From Cloacibacterium rupense (GTDB lineage Bacteria; Bacteroidota; Bacteroidia; Flavobacteriales; Weeksellaceae): a stretch of 64,000 bases of DNA. Of the stretch, positions 26,101-33,145 are shown piece after piece (position 1 is the first letter of the stretch; every line of letters starts with the position of its first letter). Under the pieces are notes generated by a model that ran no database searches, had not been told where the DNA came from, and saw nothing but the letters and a program-made list of their open reading frames with translations. The position numbers and the translations under genes were made by a program. The stretch is from assembly GCF_014645495.1 (NCBI RefSeq), contig NZ_BMLV01000006.1, positions 214,566 to 278,565 of the forward strand, given 5' to 3'.

Positions 26101-28990
26101 AAAAACTCAATTCTGGAAGTTCAATTAATGGCAAAAGTGATGATTTGATACTTAGATAATTTTTAGAATCATAATTTATTCTAATGATCTCTCCTATTTT
26201 TAGAACAGCATTGTAAAATTGTATTAACCACTCTTCATTTTTATCAGTAGGAATATTTGAAATATAATTTACTTTCTCATTAAGAAATGAAGAAATAAGG
26301 TTTTGTTCAAATTTTTTAGAAATTGGATGTACTTCGTAGGAAAAGTACATTACCTCTTTTGGAAATGATTCAAAAGGCAAAATCTCTAAATTTGAATTAT
26401 AATCCAAATTAAATAATTTACAATATAAATTTCTTAATATCTCATTTCCTTTTAAAAGCGTCAAAATTAATTCTTTGTATTTAGGTGTTTTTGCTGATAG
26501 GTCATCAAAAATTAGACTCTTAGCTATTTCCTTCTTTTCTTGGATATTAATCTTTAGAGATGTTATTTTATTTATTTTTTGTTCTGAAGAATTTATCTCC
26601 AGAAGTACTTTGATATAATATCCAAATAAAAATGAGGAATTGTTTTCTTTTCTGAATTGTTTGATAAAATTAAAAATTCTTTTAACATCAGGCTCGGCAT
26701 AACATAGGACTTCTACCCAATACTTCGCCAGATCATTTGAATTTTCGTGATTGGTTTGAAATAAGTCATTAATACGATTGATAGCATCATCGGGTATTTC
26801 TGAAATCTTACCTTTTCTGAATAGTTCGATTAATATTTCCTTAACCTGATAGCCGGTCAATTCGGAAAAATCAGGAAATACAAGTGGAGAGTCGGTTGTC
26901 ATTCGGAATGATGTCACCCACATTGTTGCCAATGTCTCTCCTAAATTGTACTCTCTATTTCTAAAAATATTTAAAACAGTTGAGAAATAAATTACTTTCT
27001 CTAAGGATTTAAGCTCAAATGAAGCTTTAGATGCAATATAAAGAGTGTTTTCAATGATATTTTCGCTTTTCCCTTTTAAATAGTGATCGGTAATCCATTC
27101 ATTATTAATTGATAATAAAAGTTCAGGTTTTCCTAAATAATACTGAATTTTAGGAAGTTCAGACCAACAGAGATCTTTCTGATTATCTTCTTTCAACCAC
27201 TTTTCAAGCTCCCGATATAAACTAATTTGCTGCATTCTCAATTCGGGTTGCTTGAAGATAAATACTAAAAAACTATTATGAAATACTGATATTCCTCTTA
27301 AATCTAATCTAAATAGATGACGAATTTGCGTAAAACTTTCAGCGATTTTATGAGGTTTTATACCCAGATTTGAAACTAATGAGAACAACTGCTCTTCCTG
27401 TAACTTGAAATCAAGCGTTGTAAGAGCAAAAGAAATGGTTTTAGAAATTTCAGGCAGTCTTCTCCAAAGTGTTTCATAATATTTCTCAATTTCACCATCA
27501 TAAGGAGAAATATTATCTAAATCATAGGAAGATAAGTGCATTTTTCGGTTCTTAATTTCAGTAAGAACATATCTTAAATGCAGCGGATTTCCAGCTGTTA
27601 ATTTTTGAATTTTTGAAATAATATTCTCATAATAAATTCCATAGGATTCCTCTTGTTTAGGAAATGACTTGTTTACTATGGATTTAATGCTTTGGCGATT
27701 TAATCCTTTAATTTCAATCCATTCATTTTTTGGAGCATATTCTTGAATAGCATTCGGGAAACAATCTGTCGCCACTTCTTGTGTTCCAATTAATAACCAA
27801 AATCCTTTTTGTGGAAATAGTACTTCATTAAGAAAGTCAATAAGTTGTCTTTGGCTATTACCTTCTCTAATTACATGGTCAAGACCATCAATAATTAGGA
27901 CAAATGGAACACCAGAATTTCTACTATAATATGAAATTTGATCGATAAACTCTTTTAATTGGATGTGAGAAGTATTTTGTTCTCCCAATGATTCTATAAC
28001 AGAATTTTTTTGCTTTTTGAATTCAGCTTTAAGTCCTTCTATAACTCTTTCTGAATTTAATCTTTCATAAAAAGATGAATCTTTAGGATTCAGATGATAG
28101 TGATGTCGAAAAACAAGACACCCTTTTTTTTGCAAAATACTGTATAGTTTAGAAAGATATGTGCTTTTTCCTGAACCTGGTTTACCTATGAATACTTTTA
28201 TTCCACCCTTCAAAGTTTGCAATTCATCAATAATATCTTGATGTACTACTTTATCAAAAAATTGAAAATCAGAGGGAACAACAAAGTTTTGATTTAATGG
28301 TCTAGGATTATCCCAAGACAACCTAGATCTTATTTCTTTAAGAGTAATTATTTGAGGTTTTTTCTCAGAGCCTTGCTGTGCAATATATATTAATAAGCTA
28401 TCCACTCCAGCCTTTGTAACTTTTAGGTCTTTATACAAGATTTGACGTAGTTCATCCTCAAAAAATGTTTTGTTAGGTTGATTAAACTTAAATTCAAAAT
28501 TATCAAAAAAAGACTTCAATGTTAATTCTGAAAATCCGTCAATTTCTAAAGTTTGAATAAAATCACTATTATTTTTTTTGATTTTTTTAAAATTAAAATG
28601 ATCATTAGCAAAAAAGTTAGAAAGAGTTCCATCTAATTGACCATTTGTAATCAAAGAACAAAATCGTTCATTTTCTTTTAATTCAGAAAATGATTTTACC
28701 CATTTTGAAAGCCCTTTACTCAGTAGTTTATCTAAATCCCAAAAATCTGTATCAGGGTTTTGAATATGTTTAATTTGATAATATTCTGTTATTCCATCAT
28801 TTCGCTTAGCAGTAACATCATCAAGCGCAAAACCTTTGATATCCAAATTTTCAGGCGTGAACTGAATTTTTATTTCAATATATTTTTTAGGGTTTCGCAA
28901 CCAGTCAATACATAGTTTCAATACGAATAAATCTTCATAAGAATATCCACTTCTAATTGCGCTGTTGGGATTGATTTTCGTTTTAAACAT
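23171..28990 (-). CDS. STAND NTPase with N-terminal Cap4/Mrr-like nuclease (Avs-like defence protein)
   Basis: The protein has 1939 residues. The N-terminus (10-75) has a GYSYEDLFVLKLCIDWL helix followed by ALDDV (Asp57/58) and EYYQIKH (Gln72, Lys74), the D-QxK pattern of Cap4/DUF4297-type dsDNA nucleases. A STAND ATPase follows: Walker A GKPGSGKST at 269-277, Walker B FVLIIDGLD at 363-371, and a GNPLHLRYVL motif at about 470 typical of STAND/NACHT-like proteins. The last 1300 residues are helical repeats, the expected sensor region. This effector-ATPase-sensor order matches Avs-type antiphage proteins, which detect conserved phage proteins and then cleave DNA. Which phage protein is sensed is unknown. 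It lies 67 bp downstream of a broken nuclease-like gene. Confidence 0.75.
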   Translation of the reverse strand: MFKTKINPNSAIRSGYSYEDLFVLKLCIDWLRNPKKYIEIKIQFTPENLDIKGFALDDVTAKRNDGITEYYQIKHIQNPDTDFWDLDKLLSKGLSKWVKSFSELKENERFCSLITNGQLDGTLSNFFANDHFNFKKIKKNNSDFIQTLEIDGFSELTLKSFFDNFEFKFNQPNKTFFEDELRQILYKDLKVTKAGVDSLLIYIAQQGSEKKPQIITLKEIRSRLSWDNPRPLNQNFVVPSDFQFFDKVVHQDIIDELQTLKGGIKVFIGKPGSGKSTYLSKLYSILQKKGCLVFRHHYHLNPKDSSFYERLNSERVIEGLKAEFKKQKNSVIESLGEQNTSHIQLKEFIDQISYYSRNSGVPFVLIIDGLDHVIREGNSQRQLIDFLNEVLFPQKGFWLLIGTQEVATDCFPNAIQEYAPKNEWIEIKGLNRQSIKSIVNKSFPKQEESYGIYYENIISKIQKLTAGNPLHLRYVLTEIKNRKMHLSSYDLDNISPYDGEIEKYYETLWRRLPEISKTISFALTTLDFKLQEEQLFSLVSNLGIKPHKIAESFTQIRHLFRLDLRGISVFHNSFLVFIFKQPELRMQQISLYRELEKWLKEDNQKDLCWSELPKIQYYLGKPELLLSINNEWITDHYLKGKSENIIENTLYIASKASFELKSLEKVIYFSTVLNIFRNREYNLGETLATMWVTSFRMTTDSPLVFPDFSELTGYQVKEILIELFRKGKISEIPDDAINRINDLFQTNHENSNDLAKYWVEVLCYAEPDVKRIFNFIKQFRKENNSSFLFGYYIKVLLEINSSEQKINKITSLKINIQEKKEIAKSLIFDDLSAKTPKYKELILTLLKGNEILRNLYCKLFNLDYNSNLEILPFESFPKEVMYFSYEVHPISKKFEQNLISSFLNEKVNYISNIPTDKNEEWLIQFYNAVLKIGEIIRINYDSKNYLSIKSSLLPLIELPELSFSENRDIYDYERETIPKIINITLWLTTTVNRFGGMQYELNYDDLEFLTDWKVYNRKSLNEVINSKMIFIEKNDFNFFIQNESKGILEKIVPFNEKAQRLCELAIFALNNSDTVNANILIKEAAKNILAYGNHKDMLLYQILESIEICVKSGSKLGSNFIKQVFPYIFNIEELTDGDETRHFMGRLCGLLTIIDPQLLYNQYFHYIEKREYYDIENSFNDILHTLDYKDPVAKAIAGTAIDPHYETLVKVSKEKTDVIPVLSELQRRFNYDLSTEVKKDAKKPEKATKTGAVLPNKIKEYIENEIGYKIRFVDYNISGLLQDWFQSRLSKNLSTEDSLIEIKKIINDDYSKVSSELLDEIYPFAYEYDKEFAYECITWAHSNGGGWSVFSGKLEKSQSRWEKVKTDFSDRINDFYFKTVSNVGLHYGSDKDYSVPIPNSTQFFVDIDNLPEAERVTQYYLDILPQIFPNVELKVPDYFISPREISNFNILLSRFTWISPIVRGLAGEQIANLLILDKTGEYHQLFFNYLFEEELESIVCEGLLVLIKSLAKSHSKTYTILTQSVLDNLLSIRCMATDLLLMKISSKLNLNLRFSEEMVVAISSGKTVLTEEKFKKLIGRNLPLKYLADIDFLQSKATYQFKIWKVWCNMYEDECEIRGINYNRNTDEDFKNSQYNYMTGRSTIFTDILKSTFFRLIDAVYQFDLIAVSDILRLTIMNLPVDYSLWDINVIDKPNWLPKFSTNKLLKIENTQEIYSNLFEIGKDFIPVYFNYSFPLKNNPDERKLNFYNITITLFGCNEKFIDTNSEEEIQDKLSDAGMWYNPTLIPFQYGLLDCELEFLGPKETSSEFVPLISPLARQTNNMWNYFRMKENIFLLSKTLSEELHFDISSNQIIYKKNNEVVAFFGDFLEDFKDTRPFGEPIGYCTYLMIKKSFLKEFSEKRKCKVGILAKHTSIKLNSLGREDRYEENEKFEKLLLDF

Positions 28991-29057
28991 AACGAGAATA
29001 TTATTTTTTCACTAACTAAGTTTTCTACCTTCTTCAAAAATAGTTATAAATTGATAA

Positions 29058-29511
29058 TTATTGAGCATTAGAAGGAGCTTTATCTTCTTTTATTAAATAA
29101 GAAAACCTCTCAATAAAGAGTTTCTCGTCAAACATACTATTAGAAAACCGACTGCTAAAAGGAGCTAACTTTTTACTGATTTTATTATTAAAGGTTTGAT
29201 ATACTTTTCTTTCTGTATTACCATATCCTTTGGCAATCATTTTCATTTTTTTAATATGATCTTCCAAAAGTTCTTTAAAATTTTTATCTTTTCTTTTCAA
29301 ATATTCTGCAAAAAATATCAGGGTATCTATATCTATAATCACAAGATCATTAACAATTAGATTTTTGTGTATCTCAGGAAGATTATTACGAAGCCATTTG
29401 TTTAAAATATAATTTATCCCAGGGATTTCTAAAAGCCTGTCAGATAGTAGTAAGATAGGATAAATAGTATGCTTTTTATCAAGATTGATATTCTCATCAT
29501 AAATAAAATTA
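29058..29511 (-). pseudogene. 3' fragment of IS-interrupted PD-(D/E)XK-like gene
   Basis: The frame is open from the insertion junction at 29511 to the stop at 29058. An in-frame GTG at 29342 could start a 94-residue ORF, but that is only the end of the ancestral gene. Removing the IS and one copy of the 8-bp target duplication joins SENNF of the upstream fragment to IYDENINLDKKH here in the same frame. The segment is helical and charged (LERFSYLIKEDK near the C-terminus) with no motif I recognise. It ends 67 bp before the STAND NTPase gene. Confidence 0.85.
29504..29511. repeat. Left target-site duplication of IS1595 element
   Basis: TAAAATTA directly precedes the left inverted repeat and is repeated exactly at 31807-31814. 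Eight base pairs is the duplication length expected for IS1595-family elements. Confidence 0.9.
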
Positions 29512-29542
29512 GGTAACTATATATAAATTTACACTAAAATAA

Positions 29543-29574
29543 TTTGCATTTGTGTAAATAACTTCTTATATTTG
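29543..29574 (+). promoter_or_regulatory. Putative promoter of the transposase
   Basis: A TTTG at 29543-29546 and TATATTTG at 29567-29574 are separated by 20 bp and match the Bacteroidota -33/-7 consensus (TTTG, TAnnTTTG). The start codon follows 22 bp later. Confidence 0.65.
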
Positions 29575-29596
29575 TAACAACTAAATGTAAGAAGCG

Positions 29597-30517
29597 ATGA
29601 TAAACACAAACTTCAAATCAATTTTAGACCTTGTACAAGCATTTCCAGACGAGCAAACCTGCATTAATCATTTAGAAACTTTACGTTGGAATGGTAATGT
29701 AGTTTCTCCTTTTGATGAAACTTCCAAAGTCTATAAATGTAAAGATAATAAATATAGATGTAAAAATACAGGAAAATATTTTAACGTTAAGACAAATACC
29801 ATTTTTGACAATACTAAATTAGGATTGCAAAAATGGTTTCTTGCTATCTATATAGTTACTTCTCACAAAAAAGGAATTTCTTCACTTCAATTAAGCCGTG
29901 ATTTAGATATTACGCAAAAGTCCGCTTGGTTTATGCTTCAAAGAATTAGAAAATGCTTTGGAATTGAAAATGATAATGAATTAGATAACGAAGTAGAAGC
30001 AGATGAAACCTACATTGGGGGTAAAAATAAAAATAGACACGAATATAAAAAGATTGAAGGTTCTCAAGGTAGAAGTTCAAAAGATAAAACACCAGTAGTT
30101 GGAATGGTTGAAAGAGAAGGTAAGTTAAATGCTAAAGCCGTTGAAGATGTTAAACACGCTACTTTGAGCCGTGAGATAATTAATAGCGTAAAAGAATCCG
30201 CAAAACTTTATACTGACGAATGGTTAGGATATAAAGGTTTAGAAAGAGTTTACGACCATAGTATTGTAAAGCACAATCAATCTGAATATGTTGTCGGAAG
30301 AATCCATACAAATACTATTGAGGGCTTCTGGTCTTTATTAAAAAGAGGTATCGTAGGAATCTATCATTTTACCTCAAAAAAACACCTTCAAAAATATGTA
30401 GATGAATTTGTTTTCAGATACAATACGAGAAATTATACAACTGAAAATAGATTTAATTTCTTAATTTTGAATATTGCTAATAATCGTCTAACTTATAATC
30501 AATTAATAAATGGCTAA
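29597..30517 (+). CDS. IS1595-family (ISXO2-like) transposase
   Basis: This 306-residue transposase has an N-terminal zinc-ribbon-like region (CINHLETLRWNG, then YKCKDNKYRCKNTGKYFNVKTNTIF). A helix-turn-helix segment (SSLQLSRDLDITQKSAWFMLQRI) and the catalytic domain follow. The acidic residues are in EADETYIGG (Asp136), YTDEW (Asp207) and HTNTIEGFWS (Asn239/Glu242), as in the IS1595 DD-N/E family. The frame is complete, so the enzyme may be active. It overlaps the passenger gene by 8 bp. Confidence 0.93.
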   Translation: MINTNFKSILDLVQAFPDEQTCINHLETLRWNGNVVSPFDETSKVYKCKDNKYRCKNTGKYFNVKTNTIFDNTKLGLQKWFLAIYIVTSHKKGISSLQLSRDLDITQKSAWFMLQRIRKCFGIENDNELDNEVEADETYIGGKNKNRHEYKKIEGSQGRSSKDKTPVVGMVEREGKLNAKAVEDVKHATLSREIINSVKESAKLYTDEWLGYKGLERVYDHSIVKHNQSEYVVGRIHTNTIEGFWSLLKRGIVGIYHFTSKKHLQKYVDEFVFRYNTRNYTTENRFNFLILNIANNRLTYNQLING

Positions 30518-31436
30518 ATCAAAACAAATTAACGTTGATAATATTCCTATTTCAATTGTAGATATTAATGATAATGATTATATCTGCTTGACAGATATGA
30601 CATCAAATCAAGAAGAAGGAAGCAAATTAATTGAAAAATGGTTAACTAACAAGAATACAATTGAATTTTTAGGAATATGGGAGCAGTTAAATAATCCAAA
30701 TTTTAATTCCCCCGAATTCGGGGGAATTATGTCTGATGCAGGAACTAATAGATTCTATATGTCTGTAAAGCAATGGGTTACAAAAACAAATTCAATCGGA
30801 ATTACCGCAAGAACAGGAAAGTTTGGTGGAACATACGCCCATAAAGATATTGCATTTAACTTTGGATTATATATAAGTCCTTTATTTAATCTTTTGTTGA
30901 TTAAAGAATTTCAGAGATTAAAGGAAATTGAAAGTAATCAATATGGTTTAGAATGGAATGTAAAAAGAGTATTAAGTAAAGCAAACTATCAGATTCAAAC
31001 CGATGCTGTTAAGAATTATATCATACCAAATTTAACTTATTCACAAAAAAAAGATTGGGTATATGCGGAAGAAGCTGATTTATTAAATATTGTTTTGTTT
31101 GGATGTACTGCTAAACAATGGAGAGAGGCTAACCCTCAAAGAGTTTTGAATGGGGAAAATATAAGAGATATGGCAAGTATAAACGAATTAGCAATACTTA
31201 CTAATTTAGAAAGCCTTAATGCTACTTTAATTAAGAATAAACTTACAAAAAAAGAGAGATTTAGAATATTATTAGATACGGCAAAAGAACAAAGAGAAAC
31301 TTTAGAAAAAATTGATTACATGAAATCTATAAAGAAAATTTCAGACTCAACATTTATAGATGAACAACACAAAAATAGTATTTCAGATTTTGACCAAAAA
31401 TTAAAGAAAGGATTAAATTACGACCCAAATTCATAA
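30510..31436 (+). CDS. KilA-N domain protein, transposon passenger
   Basis: This 308-residue protein has a KilA-N DNA-binding domain in residues 10-135 (CLTDMTSNQEEGSKLIEKWL, IWEQLNNPNFNSPEFGG, KQWVTKTNSIGITARTGKFGGTYAHKDIAFNFGLYISPLF). A helical C-terminal part of unknown function follows. KilA-N proteins occur in phages and as transposon cargo and often act as repressors or toxins. The 8-bp overlap with the transposase gene suggests translational coupling. A 24-bp perfect palindrome lies within the coding region at 30705-30728. Confidence 0.88.
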   Translation: MAKSKQINVDNIPISIVDINDNDYICLTDMTSNQEEGSKLIEKWLTNKNTIEFLGIWEQLNNPNFNSPEFGGIMSDAGTNRFYMSVKQWVTKTNSIGITARTGKFGGTYAHKDIAFNFGLYISPLFNLLLIKEFQRLKEIESNQYGLEWNVKRVLSKANYQIQTDAVKNYIIPNLTYSQKKDWVYAEEADLLNIVLFGCTAKQWREANPQRVLNGENIRDMASINELAILTNLESLNATLIKNKLTKKERFRILLDTAKEQRETLEKIDYMKSIKKISDSTFIDEQHKNSISDFDQKLKKGLNYDPNS

Positions 31437-31440
31437 AATA

Positions 31441-31476
31441 AAAATCCCCAACTAAAGAAGGGGATTTATTTTTTGC
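31441..31476 (+). terminator. Terminator after the KilA-N gene
   Basis: AAATCCCC pairs with GGGGATTT across AACTAAAGAA and is followed by a T tract. It begins 5 bp after the stop codon. Confidence 0.85.
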
Positions 31477-31530
31477 ATATTTTAAAACAACTTTGTAAGT
31501 TTGTAACGGTTGTCCAACTAAATGTCTAAT

Positions 31531-31579
31531 CGGTGAAATGAAGAAGCACCGAAGATGACACGGTGTTGGTTGTCATCTT
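31531..31579 (+). other. Two adjacent hairpins in the transposon tail
   Basis: CGGTG/CACCG (31531-31551) is followed without a gap by AAGATGACA/TGTCATCTT (31552-31579). The pair lies 14 bp before a 34-codon ORF. It could be an attenuator, a small RNA or a second regulatory region of the transposon. Confidence 0.5.
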
Positions 31580-31593
31580 AAAACTTGTATATC

Positions 31594-31698
31594 ATGGCGG
31601 AAAAACCTAAAACCAAGTTCGTAAAAGTTCATAAAACCACACTAAATGGTAGAAAGTTCTTTTACAGAAGCAAACCAAAAAGTTGTCCTAAAAAATAG
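31594..31698 (+). CDS. Putative 34-residue basic peptide
   Basis: A short ORF encodes a very basic peptide starting MAEKPKTKFVKVHK and ending in SCPKK (about 14 Lys/Arg). It is preceded by the double hairpin and followed after 11 bp by a good terminator (31710-31729), so it looks like a small transcription unit of the transposon. No family was recognised; the size alone makes this uncertain. Confidence 0.4.
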   Translation: MAEKPKTKFVKVHKTTLNGRKFFYRSKPKSCPKK

Positions 31699-31709
31699 CT
31701 TTTAGTTTC

Positions 31710-31732
31710 ATGGGAGTTCACGCTCCCATTTT
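31710..31732 (+). terminator. Second terminator inside the transposon
   Basis: ATGGGAG and CTCCCAT pair across TTCACG and run into TTTTTC. It ends the possible small unit before the right inverted repeat. Confidence 0.8.
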
Positions 31733-31801
31733 TCTTTCACAAATATATAAAACTATTTTTAAAAAATTAACTTTGCTAACTTTGTGTAAATTTATATATA
31801 G

Positions 31802-32866
31802 TTACCTAAAATTATTTTCAGAAATAGCTTTAATATGATTGATTAACTGCCCGATCCCTATTGGTTTCTTGTCAGTTGGGTTGACTAAAAATTTCTTTTT
31901 CAAAACATCAGTAATCTGTCCGATGTCTCCAGATATTTTAATTTCTTTTGCAATTAAAACATCTTTATACTCAAAAATAAAAATATCATTATTATATCTG
32001 TAATAGTAATCTGGTTGTTTATCGTTACCCGAAGAATCGTTTTGCTTTATATAATACTTTTTAAAAAAAATATCATCTAAAAGTTTTTTCATCAAATATT
32101 CTTCTGAAAATTTTGTATTGTAAAAATTAAAAAAGGTTCTGTCTTTTTCATTTAGATTATTCTTTTTATTAAAACTTTCTTTCAAAATAAACTTAACACT
32201 TTTTGTAAACTTATCAAGTACAAAGAAGGGATCAACAATTGAATATGTAAATTCATTTATCTGATATAAAGGATGATTCCGTAGCTTCAAAAAATCAGTT
32301 TCAGCAAAAATTTCACTTGATGTAAGAGATTGTAAGAATTTGTTTGAATCTTCATCTTCTACTCTTAATTTAAACGAATTATTATTTTTGAAACGTAGTA
32401 CCTGCACCAATAAAAAATCAACATTAGCAGATAATTTTTCCACATTATCCTGATTAAAATATTGACATAAATCTTCAATCAAATATTTGTACTCTTCTTT
32501 TGATTTTAGGAAATTTATAAGTTTTTCAAATTTATAAGAAGTAACATATCCAAGTTTTAAAAGCTCCATATTTACATCTTCATATACCCCAATATCAGCT
32601 GTCGAGAACTTCAAAGCCACAAATATTTCCGCAATTTTTTCAATGCTGTCTTCGGTTCTATCGAGTGTAAGATTATCATTTCGGTTAACACCTTCATTGA
32701 TTACCAAAAATGCTTTAAACAAATTTAATTCTTCTACATCAGGATTTTCCTCATTAGTATTATTTATAATTAGTATTTCCTTATTGGATAGAATCGTTTC
32801 ACTTAAAAACAAAGCAGCTTCCCTAGAAACAAGAGTTATATTTCCTAAAATTCTATTACTATAAAT
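31802..32866 (-). pseudogene. Central fragment of interrupted gene, PD-(D/E)XK nuclease-like
   Basis: The frame runs from just after the TAA at 32867 to the IS junction and ends in a stop supplied by the transposon (31802-31804). An alternative TTG start at 32812 gives 336 residues. Near the end is QPDYYYRYNNDIFIFEYKD, with Asp268, Glu281 and Lys283 (numbering from 32812) spaced as in PD-(D/E)XK nucleases, and then GIGQLINHIKAI, resembling the Gln-containing helix of that fold. The rest is helical. I infer a nuclease-like protein whose C-terminus was displaced by the insertion. Confidence 0.7.
31807..31814. repeat. Right target-site duplication of IS1595 element
   Basis: TAAAATTA follows the right inverted repeat and matches the copy at 29504-29511. 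Confidence 0.9.
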
Positions 32867-33070
32867 TTAGCGAGTAATAAGTTGATTTATTGTTTGCTGG
32901 GTTTCTGGGTTTGAGAAAAAATTATAGTAATCCGGTAGATTATTTGTAGTGAAAAACCCAATTATATTCTCAATGGTATTCTTTGATAGTCGTTTCAGAT
33001 ATTCAAGCAGCTCTTCCTTTTCGGAACTTGGATAAATATGACTAAATTCTAATCGTATATCTACTCTCAT
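32867..33070 (-). pseudogene. 5' fragment of the same gene, ended by in-frame TAA
   Basis: A 67-residue frame (MRVDIRLEFSHIYPSS...) ends at a TAA after NQLITR. The following codons continue in the same frame as IYSNRILGNITLVSREAALFLSE and run without a gap into the next fragment. The simplest reading is one ancestral gene of about 569 codons with a nonsense change at codon 68. Alternatively this is a separate small gene directly abutting the next. The start is supported by a -7 box 29 bp upstream. Confidence 0.6.
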
Positions 33071-33098
33071 AATTATTTTGTGAAGAATTAAATATATA

Positions 33099-33106
33099 CA
33101 AAACTA
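33099..33106 (-). promoter_or_regulatory. Putative -7 box of the cargo island
   Basis: Read on the minus strand, TAGTTTTG matches TAnnTTTG and lies about 29 bp before the first ATG of the island. The conjugation operon ends only about 40 bp further upstream at 33146, so the island probably has its own promoter. No strict -33 TTTG was seen at the optimal distance. Confidence 0.4.
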
Positions 33107-33145
33107 AAAATTCATTCTACACGAAACGAATATTTTTTACTTTCA

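Larger units (their letters stand above)
29512..31806 (+). mobile_element. IS1595-family transposon with KilA-N passenger (2295 bp)
   Basis: Perfect 23-bp terminal inverted repeats lie at 29512-29534 and 31784-31806 (outer end GGTAACTATATATAAATTT). They are flanked by the 8-bp duplication TAAAATTA. The element contains, in order, a promoter, an ISXO2-like transposase, an overlapping KilA-N gene, a terminator, two adjacent hairpins, a 34-codon ORF and a second terminator. It is inserted antisense to the interrupted gene. The intact repeats, duplication and transposase suggest recent insertion and possible activity. Confidence 0.92.
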
